Positions 52,480 to 59,821 of a DNA stretch of 64,000 nucleotides are shown in pieces; the first letter of the stretch is position 1, and the number at the start of each line of letters is the position of its first letter. Where the stretch lies: NCBI RefSeq assembly GCF_024343575.1, contig NZ_RJUA01000127.1, positions 186,001 to 250,000 on the forward strand. The letters run 5' to 3'. This stretch comes from Lacihabitans sp. LS3-19. GTDB lineage: Bacteria; Bacteroidota; Bacteroidia; Cytophagales; Spirosomataceae. Both the position numbers and the translations under genes were made by a program. The notes beneath the pieces are model-generated. The model did not search any database. It saw only the letters and a list, made by a program, of their open reading frames with translations, and was not told the DNA's origin.

Positions 52480-53898
52480 ATGGCAAAGGTATTTTTAGAC
52501 GAGAATTTTCTATTACAAACCAAAACAGCTGAGATTTTATACCATGAGTATGCCAAAGACATGCCCATCATTGATTATCACAATCACTTACCTCCTGACC
52601 AAATCTTAAACGATATAAATTTCAATAACCTCAGCCATGCTTGGCTTCACGGCGACCATTACAAATGGAGAGCCATGAGAGCAAATGGCGTGAATGAGGC
52701 ATATTGCACTGGAGATAAAACAGACTTCGAGAAGTTCGAAAAATGGGCAGAGACCGTTCCAAATACAATGCGAAACCCTCTTTATCACTGGTCGCACCTT
52801 GAACTAAAAGGTTACTTCGGAATTTCCGAAATATTAAATGCATCTTCTGGCAAAAAAATCTACGAAGATGCATCGGCTAAGCTTAGCACAAAAGATTATA
52901 CAGTAAGAAATCTTTTGAAAATGATGAACGTCAAAACGGTTTGTACTACAGACGACCCACTTGACAGTCTAGAGCATCATATTGCTTACCACAAAGAGCT
53001 TACACAAAACCCCAAAAATACTGAGGTAGCTATGCTTCCTGCGTTTAGACCTGATAAATTTATTCTAATTGACAATCCAAATTTTGCTAGCTACTTACAA
53101 AAATTAAGTACTATCGTTGGATTCGAAATCAAGGATTATGCAAGTCTACAGAAAGCACTGAAATCAAGAGCTGACTTTTTTGCTGCCAATGGAGCAAAAG
53201 TATCAGACCATGGTTTGGAAGAAATATATGCCGACGACTTCACAGAAGAGCAAGCTGATACAATCTTGAAGAAAGTATTGTCAGGTCAAACCATCACAAA
53301 TACCGAAGCATCTCTGTTCAAGTCAGCTATTTTACATTTCTTGGGCACTATGTATTCAGAGCTTGGCTGGATTCAACAGTTCCATTTAGGAGCACTCAGA
53401 AACAATAATAAGCGTGCCATGCGTTTATTAGGACCAGATACCGGTTGGGACAGCATCGGAGATTGGTCTCAGGCCAAAGCCCTTTCGAAGTTCCTAGGTA
53501 AACTAGACGAATTTGATCAGCTTTCTAAAACCATCATCTACAACCTCAACCCGGCAGACAACGAACTGATGGCTACCATGATAGGTAACTTCAACGACGG
53601 CTCAGTGGCAGGAAAAGTACAATGGGGCTCAGGCTGGTGGTTTCTTGATCAAAAAGACGGCATGGAAAAGCAAATCAATACGCTATCAAACATGGGTCTT
53701 CTGAGCAGATTTGTGGGTATGCTAACAGACTCTCGAAGCTTCCTTTCGTTTCCTAGACACGAGTATTTCAGAAGAATCTTGTGCAACATCTATGGCAATG
53801 ATATCGAGAACGGCGAACTGCCAAACGACTTGCCATTTATCGGAAAAACAATTCAGAATATCTGTTACAATAACGCCAAAGAGTATTTCGGTTTTTGA
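52480..53898 (+). CDS. uxaC: Uronate isomerase
   Basis: A 472-residue amidohydrolase-fold isomerase interconverting glucuronate/fructuronate and galacturonate/tagaturonate. The metal site begins with HNH in DYHNHLPPDQI near residue 31. Other family marks are HGDHYKWRAMRANGV, CTTDDPLDSLEHH and HLGALRNNNKRAMRLLGPDTGWDSIG. The length is that of the family (about 470). It lies 27 bp after uxaA and 6 bp before kdgK. Its keto product still needs a tagaturonate or fructuronate reductase, which is not encoded in this window. Confidence 0.95.
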   Translation: MAKVFLDENFLLQTKTAEILYHEYAKDMPIIDYHNHLPPDQILNDINFNNLSHAWLHGDHYKWRAMRANGVNEAYCTGDKTDFEKFEKWAETVPNTMRNPLYHWSHLELKGYFGISEILNASSGKKIYEDASAKLSTKDYTVRNLLKMMNVKTVCTTDDPLDSLEHHIAYHKELTQNPKNTEVAMLPAFRPDKFILIDNPNFASYLQKLSTIVGFEIKDYASLQKALKSRADFFAANGAKVSDHGLEEIYADDFTEEQADTILKKVLSGQTITNTEASLFKSAILHFLGTMYSELGWIQQFHLGALRNNNKRAMRLLGPDTGWDSIGDWSQAKALSKFLGKLDEFDQLSKTIIYNLNPADNELMATMIGNFNDGSVAGKVQWGSGWWFLDQKDGMEKQINTLSNMGLLSRFVGMLTDSRSFLSFPRHEYFRRILCNIYGNDIENGELPNDLPFIGKTIQNICYNNAKEYFGF

Positions 53899-53904
53899 TA
53901 AAAT

Positions 53905-54939
53905 ATGAAAAAGAAAGTTTTGGCTTTTGGAGAAGTATTGTTGAGGATGTCGCCAGAAATGAATCTTGGCTGGGTCAAAAACAGCAGCATCCCTACTTAC
54001 ATAGGTGGAGCAGAGTTAAACACGGCTACTGCGTTGGCTAACTGGCATGTTCCAGCTGAATGCCTAACTGCACTGCCAAACAACTCACTATCTGATGAAA
54101 TTATCGATGCCATTTCAAAAAGGAATATTGGCACAAACAAAATAATCCACTCGGGAGAAAGAGTAGGGATTTATTTTCTCCCACAAGGAGCAGACCTCAA
54201 AAACTCTGGTGTGATATATGACCGAGCACACTCATCTTTTTCGGAACTAAAACCAGGAACAATAAATTGGGCTGAAGTATACGAAGATGTAGAATGGTTA
54301 CATTTCAGTGCAATCAGCCCGGCTTTAAACCAAAGCATAGCAGATTTATCTCTAGAAGCACTCCAAGAGGCTAAAAAACACAATGTAAAAGTTTCAGTAG
54401 ACCTAAACTACCGAGCTAAACTTTGGAAATATGGCAAAGAACCTATTGACATTATGCCGCAACTGGTAGAATATTGCGACTTAATTATGGGGAATCTTTG
54501 GGCGGCAAATAAACTTTTAGGAATCAGCCTCGATGCAAACATAGCTATAAACAATGCCTCGAAAGAAGACTATCTTTTGCATGCTGAATTAGTTTCTAAA
54601 GAAATTTTGCTTAAATTTAATAATTGTAAATCTGTCGCTAATACCTTTCGGTTTGATTTTGGAACAGAAGGAATAGAGTATTACACCACGCTTTTTACCG
54701 AAAATCAGCTGTACGTTTCACCTCACTTCGAGAAAGAAAAAGTGATAGACAAAGTAGGGAGCGGTGATTGTTTTATGGCAGGCCTAATTTATGGATTTTA
54801 CGAAAATCATAAACCACAGGATATAATAGACTTTGCAGCGGCAGCAGCTATCGGTAAATTAAACGAGCTCGGAGATGCCTCAAAACAAAAAGTAGAAGAC
54901 GTAAACGGAATCTTAAAAACAATGTTTGTAAATGACTAA
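53905..54939 (+). CDS. kdgK: 2-dehydro-3-deoxygluconokinase (PfkB family)
   Basis: A 344-residue ribokinase-family kinase that phosphorylates KDG to KDPG. The N-terminal FGEVLLRMSPE and the substrate-side GGAELNTATALANW are typical of KdgK. The C-terminal PfkB signature DKVGSGDCFMAGLIYGF carries the catalytic Asp, with GSGD in place of the usual GAGD. It overlaps the aldolase gene by 8 bp, so kinase and aldolase are translated together. Confidence 0.92.
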   Translation: MKKKVLAFGEVLLRMSPEMNLGWVKNSSIPTYIGGAELNTATALANWHVPAECLTALPNNSLSDEIIDAISKRNIGTNKIIHSGERVGIYFLPQGADLKNSGVIYDRAHSSFSELKPGTINWAEVYEDVEWLHFSAISPALNQSIADLSLEALQEAKKHNVKVSVDLNYRAKLWKYGKEPIDIMPQLVEYCDLIMGNLWAANKLLGISLDANIAINNASKEDYLLHAELVSKEILLKFNNCKSVANTFRFDFGTEGIEYYTTLFTENQLYVSPHFEKEKVIDKVGSGDCFMAGLIYGFYENHKPQDIIDFAAAAAIGKLNELGDASKQKVEDVNGILKTMFVND

Positions 54940-55570
54940 AGAAGATATTTTAAAGCTGATAATAGAAAAACCACTCGTGCCTGTTTTTTATAGTCCAGAT
55001 CTGGAGCATACAAAAAACATTATACAAGCATGTTATGAAGGGGGAATCAGAGTATTCGAATTTACAAATAGAGGAATATTGGCAAAAACAGTATTTGCGG
55101 CTTTAGTTCCCTACGTAAAACAAAATTTCCCCGAAATGATCTTGGGAATCGGCACCATAGTAGATGCAAAAACGGCCGAAGATTACATAGCAATGGGGGC
55201 AGATTTTATAGTTCAACCAGGCACCACCAAAGAAGTAGGAGATGTTTGCGTAAAACACAATATAGCTTGGATTCCAGGCGTACTTACACCAACCGAAATA
55301 TACCAAGCACTGGCCATTGGAGCTGATGCCGTAAAAATATTTCCTGGCAGTGTAGTGGGATCAGCCTATGTAAAAGCCCTTAGAGGACCCATGCCCGACG
55401 TAAAAATAATGGTAACAGGTGGCGTAGAACCTACGGAAGCCAGCCTAAAAGAATGGTTTGGGGCAGGAGCTAATGCAGTAGGCTTAGGTTCGCAGCTATT
55501 CAAAGACTTTGGAGACATAGACGTTTTTAAAAATAAAGTGAAAGAATTATTTACTTACATTCAACCCTAA
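54932..55570 (+). CDS. eda: KDPG/KHG aldolase
   Basis: A 212-residue class I aldolase that splits KDPG into pyruvate and glyceraldehyde-3-phosphate. The Schiff-base lysine is in DAVKIFPGSVVG, the catalytic glutamate in RVFEFTNRG, and the phosphate-binding loop is GTIVDAKTA plus TGGVEPT. The length fits. It closes the hexuronate route encoded by this operon; no Entner-Doudoroff dehydratase (edd) is in the window. Confidence 0.94.
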   Translation: MTKEDILKLIIEKPLVPVFYSPDLEHTKNIIQACYEGGIRVFEFTNRGILAKTVFAALVPYVKQNFPEMILGIGTIVDAKTAEDYIAMGADFIVQPGTTKEVGDVCVKHNIAWIPGVLTPTEIYQALAIGADAVKIFPGSVVGSAYVKALRGPMPDVKIMVTGGVEPTEASLKEWFGAGANAVGLGSQLFKDFGDIDVFKNKVKELFTYIQP

Positions 55571-55581
55571 ACCCGAGAAAT

Positions 55582-56877
55582 ATGAACAACAAAATCGGAA
55601 ATTATCGCTGGACCATCTGTGCTCTGGTGTTTTTTGCCACCACTGTAAACTACCTCGACAGACAGGTAATCAGTTTACTAAAATCAGTTCTATCGACTGA
55701 CCTAAAATGGGACGATGGTGACTACGCCAACATCGAAATCGCCTTCAAACTTTTCTATAGCTTTGGTATGCTCATAGCAGGTAGAGTTGTAGACAAACTA
55801 GGCACCAAAAAAGGTTATGCAGTGGCCACAGGCCTTTGGAGTTTAGCTGCAGTAGGCCATGCATTTGCCAACTCAGCCTTTGGATTTATGATAGCCAGAG
55901 CGGCATTAGGTGTAACCGAAGCTGGCAATTTCCCAGCGGCCATAAAAAGTACAGCAGAATGGTTTCCGAAAAAAGAAAGAGCATTAGCAACAGGAATATT
56001 CAACTCAGGCACAAACATCGGAGCCATTGTAGCCCCACTTACCGTACCTCTGATAGCCGTTTATTGGGGATGGCAGTGGGCATTTATACTTACAGGTCTT
56101 ATAGGATTCATTTGGTTGGTATTATGGCAACTATATTATACTTCACCGCAAGATTCAAAAAAACTAAGTAAAGCAGAGTTTGATTATATACACTCAGACA
56201 AAGAAGACCAAGCATTAGAAGAAAACACCGAAAAAGTACCATGGATAAAACTACTAGGATATAGACAAACTTGGGCATTCGCCATAGGCAAATTCCTAAC
56301 TGACCCAGTATGGTGGTTTTACCTATTCTGGTTGCCTGACTTTTTACAAAGCGAATACAAACTCACATTGATGGAAATGACCATTCCAGTGGCAGTAGTA
56401 TATCTAATATCTACGATTGGAAGTGTAGGAGGCGGATATTTACCTATGGCATTTATCAATAGAAATTGGCCAGCATTCAAAGCCCGAAAAACCTCTATGT
56501 TTATATTTGCAATGTTCGTTTTTCCAGTAGTTATTTCACAGTGGGCAGGCTCTATTAACATGTGGCTAGCAGTGTTAGTAATAGGCATAGCTGCAGCAGC
56601 ACACCAAGCCTGGAGTGCCAACATATTCACCACAGTATCAGACATGTTCCCTAAAAAAGCCACAGCTTCCGTAACAGGAATAGGTGGAATGGCAGGTGGC
56701 ATGGGCGGAATATTGCTAACATGGGCCGTTCAAAAAAACATGTTTGTTTATTATAGAGAACTTGGTCAAATAGAAACCGCCTACTTCATCATGTTTTGGA
56801 TTTGTGGAGCGGCGTATCTTTTAGCATGGCTAATTATGCATTTCTTGGTACCAAGAATGAACAAAGTAGAATTATAA
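55582..56877 (+). CDS. exuT: MFS hexuronate transporter
   Basis: A 431-residue carrier of the anion:cation symporter branch with about 12 helices. The start NYRWTICALVFFATTVNYLDRQVISLL is the ExuT/GudP signature, with DRQ in helix 1. Further marks are GRVVDKLGTKKGY after helix 2, TEAGNFPAAIKSTAEWFPKKERALATGIFNSG, and SDMFPKKATASVTGIGGMAGG in the second half. Last gene of the hexuronate operon, 11 bp after eda, with a strong terminator. The family assignment and the operon agree on galacturonate/glucuronate import with protons. Confidence 0.92.
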   Translation: MNNKIGNYRWTICALVFFATTVNYLDRQVISLLKSVLSTDLKWDDGDYANIEIAFKLFYSFGMLIAGRVVDKLGTKKGYAVATGLWSLAAVGHAFANSAFGFMIARAALGVTEAGNFPAAIKSTAEWFPKKERALATGIFNSGTNIGAIVAPLTVPLIAVYWGWQWAFILTGLIGFIWLVLWQLYYTSPQDSKKLSKAEFDYIHSDKEDQALEENTEKVPWIKLLGYRQTWAFAIGKFLTDPVWWFYLFWLPDFLQSEYKLTLMEMTIPVAVVYLISTIGSVGGGYLPMAFINRNWPAFKARKTSMFIFAMFVFPVVISQWAGSINMWLAVLVIGIAAAAHQAWSANIFTTVSDMFPKKATASVTGIGGMAGGMGGILLTWAVQKNMFVYYRELGQIETAYFIMFWICGAAYLLAWLIMHFLVPRMNKVEL

Positions 56878-56902
56878 ACAAAACCACAATCATACATTTC
56901 GT

Positions 56903-56937
56903 AAAAATAGTTGTCTCTCAGGCAACTATTTTTTTTA
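56903..56937 (+). terminator. Rho-independent terminator of the hexuronate operon
   Basis: Arms AAAATAGTTG (56904-56913) and CAACTATTTT (56923-56932) enclose TCTCTCAGG, followed by more T. Strong, canonical, 27 bp past the transporter stop. Confidence 0.88.
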
Positions 56938-57527
56938 CCCCAAAGCTTCTGTGTCTCATGTTTGTGCCGCCAATGTTTGTGTCCTCGCAAACATTTCATC
57001 GTCATCAAACATCTCATTGTCGCCAATGTTTGTGTCCTCACCAAACATTGGCGACATCACAACCAAAATCTCCACTAAACCAAATCGAAAGACAGGGTAG
57101 AATACCAATCATGCGGCCTGCTAAAGCACCGGGCTATCCGTTACAAGTCCTCGCGGCTACGCCAGCTGTGGGCTTTTCACTACTATCCCTGGCCGAAAAT
57201 AAGACAGAAATTATCATCAAAAAAGCATCTAAAACCCAAAATCGTCAACAGCAAAAATCACTGAAAACAATTAACAACCCGCATTAAAAAAACTAAATTT
57301 CCCAAAAAATAAGCACAAAAAAATACACCGCAGGATAAAAAACCTGATGCATTGTAACCGTTGGATTAAATTTTGTGGCGAAAATTAGGCAAGAACAATA
57401 CTAGCACTGTAGATTAGCACCCCGATATATAAGTACCTGAATACAAATATATTGGATATTGAGAGCAAAACTTTACATCGCAATAGAGCGTCCCATTGAT
57501 TCTATTGCAACCTATAAAAACAGAAAC
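56938..57527. other. Repeat-bearing intergenic region before the GT-C gene
   Basis: About 590 bp without a credible gene. It contains two hairpins at 56972-56995 and 57019-57055 (listed separately), then a GC-richer block at about 57105-57190 with words such as CACCGGGCTATCCGTTACAA and TGTGGGCTTTTCACTACTAT. The second block resembles a type of intergenic repeat I have seen in Bacteroidota genomes; its function is unknown. The remainder is AT-rich and should hold the promoter of the GT-C gene. A long frame at 56796-57287 runs through these repeats but has no protein-like composition. Confidence 0.55.
56972..57055. repeat. Two hairpin repeats with TGTCCTC loops
   Basis: Hairpin 1 (56972-56995) has arms AATGTTTG/CAAACATT and loop TGTCCTCG. 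Hairpin 2 (57019-57055) has perfect 14-bp arms GTCGCCAATGTTTG and CAAACATTGGCGAC with loop TGTCCTCAC. Related hairpins occur at 59657-59726 in inverted orientation. The loop is conserved while stem length differs. No T-run follows, so these are not ordinary terminators. Confidence 0.75.
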
Positions 57528-58787
57528 ATGATAACTAAAGCTACCGTATCTGAGAGATGGTTGTTGTTAGGCTTTATTGCCATATTCTTCCTCTATGTCG
57601 CAATAACTCCAAACACCGCCCCACCCGGAAAATACGACCGTACCTGTTGGATCACATGGTCCAATTACATTTACAACAACGGCCTTCAAAATATCTACAA
57701 GTTTGGCGTGGACTATCCACCGCTATACCATTACATGCTTTATGTATATGCCGTACTTCAAGGTGGTGATACCGAAAGCATTGTATTAGGCATAAACAAA
57801 ATCAAATACATCACTTTGTTCTTCGAAGTTATTGGTGGATATTTTCTATATCTCATAGTCAGAGGTACCTTCAAGACAAACTGGAAGGCCTTCAGCTCTA
57901 CCCTATTTATATTATTCAACATAGCCTATTTCTACAACAACATCATCTATGGACAAATAGACGGCATTTATACTTGTTTCTCCTTTATTTCAGTATATTA
58001 TGCCATTAAAGAAAAGCCCGGAATAAGTTTACTGGCATTAACATTGGCATTGAATCTAAAAATCCAAGCCCTGATATTCATACCGTTGATATTTTTACTC
58101 AACACCAACAAGCTCGTAGGAAATTTTTCAATAAAAAACATTATAAAATGGCTTTTGCCGTCTTTAGTGGTTCAAGTTTGCATACTTCTTCCTTTTTATT
58201 TAGCTGGTGACCTGTTGGTGGTAATCAATGTGATAAAAACCTCGATAGGAAGGTACACTTATGTATCTATGGGAGCATACAATCTGTGGGCTTTGATTTT
58301 CAACGAACCCTTTCAGATGCACGACGGATTTGGTATAGGCGGACTAAGCTACAACACTATTGGCTTTCTGTTTTTTTGTTTGTTTTCGTTTATTACCCTT
58401 TGGCCAACATTCTCCAACATCGCCCTTGGTATCATTTTAAAGCAAAAACCAAAAAAAATATCAACTGAAAAAGCCCTATTGATAGGCACGATATTACCTA
58501 TCGTATTTTTCTATTTCAACACCCAGATGCATTCCAGATATATACATTCAGCTATACTATTTGCAGGAGCTTACGCTCTGTATAGCAAACACTACATCCC
58601 GTATATCCTGATAAGTCTAGCGTATTTTCTAAACATCGAAGGTGCGGCAAAGATTTTCAAAGGAGATATATTACCTTATGAAATCTTTATTTTTCAACCA
58701 AACATAGTCTCAATATTATATTTGCTCACGCTGATCTCACTTTTAGTGATTCTGTATACCACAAAAAAACAAAAACAGTATTACTAA
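57528..58787 (+). CDS. GT-C-fold membrane glycosyltransferase
   Basis: About 419 residues, with ten or more helices. The acidic first loop has TPNTAPPGKYDRTCW, and VDYPPLYHYMLYVYAVLQ is the DYPP motif of polyprenol-sugar-dependent GT-C enzymes such as the GT87/ALG6 groups. NNIIYGQIDGIYTCFSF matches the conserved GQxDG segment. It should transfer a sugar from a lipid carrier on the outer side of the inner membrane. The frame is open from a TTG at 57459, but the ATG at 57528 gives a normal N-terminus leading into helix 1. It converges with the S24 repressor gene, overlapping by 4 bp. The acceptor is unknown. Confidence 0.82.
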   Translation: MITKATVSERWLLLGFIAIFFLYVAITPNTAPPGKYDRTCWITWSNYIYNNGLQNIYKFGVDYPPLYHYMLYVYAVLQGGDTESIVLGINKIKYITLFFEVIGGYFLYLIVRGTFKTNWKAFSSTLFILFNIAYFYNNIIYGQIDGIYTCFSFISVYYAIKEKPGISLLALTLALNLKIQALIFIPLIFLLNTNKLVGNFSIKNIIKWLLPSLVVQVCILLPFYLAGDLLVVINVIKTSIGRYTYVSMGAYNLWALIFNEPFQMHDGFGIGGLSYNTIGFLFFCLFSFITLWPTFSNIALGIILKQKPKKISTEKALLIGTILPIVFFYFNTQMHSRYIHSAILFAGAYALYSKHYIPYILISLAYFLNIEGAAKIFKGDILPYEIFIFQPNIVSILYLLTLISLLVILYTTKKQKQYY

Positions 58788-59551
58788 GCTATGCGTTGAT
58801 TTTTCAGTTCGGCCACATCTGCCTGTAGGTTCTGTATAGAATTATATACTAAATCACTTATCGGACTATCTGATGGATTAAGACTGCATACAAAACTCCA
58901 AAGCTCAAAAACCTCCTCTGGTTTAACTTGGTAAGGATAATACGCTTTATTGTCTGAATGCAAATGAATGGTACCATCCTCTTCTAACTTATTATAAAGC
59001 CTCTTATAAACCAAGCCATCGTTTTGCGTAAGCACTACGTAAGTTTTTCCATCTTTTATGTCGGTCAATTCTTCCACGTATTTGCCTATTATGTAGGCAC
59101 CTTGTTCTATTGGCGGCATAGAATCACCCTGAATCGGGAAACCCCTAAACTTTCCCGAGTCCGTAAAAGGCAAAGAAATACGCGGCAGACTTTCGATAAA
59201 AGACTCATCACTGTAGCCTTGCAAATATCCAGCCGAAGCCCTAATGGGCACCAACTCCACCAAATCTTTCCCCTCACCATCCACCATCACCGGAAACAAT
59301 ATCCTGTTGCCCCCAATTTTTAGTAAATCTCGCAGATCATTAACTTTAGTAAGGTCAATTTTCAACAATGAATCTATCGAAACATTGAAATACTCCGAAA
59401 GTCTAACTATCAAATCAATAGGTGGCTCAGCCCTATGCTCTTCCCAAGAGCTTAATCGCGACCTCGTGATATTAAGATCATTGGCAAGGTATTCTTGTGA
59501 AACACCTCTCAAATGACGCAAATGGGCTATATTCTTACTTATTTTCTTCAT
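58784..59551 (-). CDS. LexA/CI-like repressor: XRE helix-turn-helix plus S24 peptidase
   Basis: A 255-residue regulator. Residues 4-60 form an XRE-type HTH (LRGVSQEYLANDLNITRSRLSSWE). The S24/LexA-type domain starts near 95. The cleavage pair is Ala107-Gly108 (RASAGYLQ), with catalytic Ser144 (QGDSMPP) and Lys183 (GLVYKRLY), so self-cleavage is possible. A C-terminal helix ends the protein. I take the ATG at 59551; a start six codons upstream (59569) would lie in a palindrome that looks like its own operator. No phage genes or umuC lie beside it. It could be a stress-responsive repressor of unknown targets. Confidence 0.88.
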   Translation of the reverse strand: MKKISKNIAHLRHLRGVSQEYLANDLNITRSRLSSWEEHRAEPPIDLIVRLSEYFNVSIDSLLKIDLTKVNDLRDLLKIGGNRILFPVMVDGEGKDLVELVPIRASAGYLQGYSDESFIESLPRISLPFTDSGKFRGFPIQGDSMPPIEQGAYIIGKYVEELTDIKDGKTYVVLTQNDGLVYKRLYNKLEEDGTIHLHSDNKAYYPYQVKPEEVFELWSFVCSLNPSDSPISDLVYNSIQNLQADVAELKNQRIA

Positions 59552-59568
59552 TGCTAAATATTTAGGCA
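59551..59568. promoter_or_regulatory. Palindrome at the start of the S24 repressor gene (possible auto-operator)
   Basis: TTGCTAAATATTTAGGCA contains the perfect 12-bp palindrome CTAAATATTTAG and near-symmetric ends. Related words TTTTGCTAAA (about 59623-59632) and TTTAGCAAA (59650-59657) form a second inverted pair further upstream. Placement right at the start codon suits self-repression. Confidence 0.45.
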
Positions 59569-59656
59569 TAAATCTGGTAATTTTTTAAGTAAAAACCAAA
59601 ATACCAAACCAATAAATCTCATTTTGCTAAATTATTTACCAACCGATGTTTAGCAA

Positions 59657-59726
59657 ATGTTTGAGGTAACACAAACATCACGCACCGCACTCGCCAAACC
59701 GTCTGTGAGGACACAGATGTTGGCGA
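59657..59726. repeat. Two hairpin repeats, inverted relative to those at 57 kb
   Basis: Hairpin 3 (59657-59678) has arms ATGTTTG/CAAACAT and loop AGGTAACA. Hairpin 4 (59691-59726) pairs TCGCCAA with TTGGCGA and TCTGTG with CACAGA around AGGA, with a small internal loop. On the minus strand hairpin 4 reads CTGTGTCCTCACAG, carrying the same TGTCCTCA as the 57-kb copies. The stems differ in sequence yet stay paired. Confidence 0.7.
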
Positions 59727-59788
59727 TGGGTGGCAAAAAAACACCAAAATCAGACATGAGTACAATAGACAAACAAATAGGTTTTGAT

Positions 59789-59796
59789 TATCTTTG
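59789..59796 (+). promoter_or_regulatory. Possible -7 box before the GMC gene
   Basis: TATCTTTG matches TAnnTTTG and lies 25 bp before the ATG. No -33 TTG at usual spacing. Confidence 0.3.
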
Positions 59797-59821
59797 AAGC
59801 TCAATTTCAACCAAATATAAG

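Noticed and set aside
57105-57190. tRNA or other structured RNA gene
   Set aside because: GC-rich, but no cloverleaf, anticodon arm or T-loop word could be built.
56796-57287. Open frame of 163 codons over the end of the hexuronate transporter and the spacer
   Set aside because: It starts inside the transporter gene in another phase and runs through a terminator and hairpin repeats.
59619-59810. Open frame of 63 codons on the minus strand upstream of the S24 gene
   Set aside because: It covers the hairpin repeats and promoter region of the GMC gene; no family pattern.
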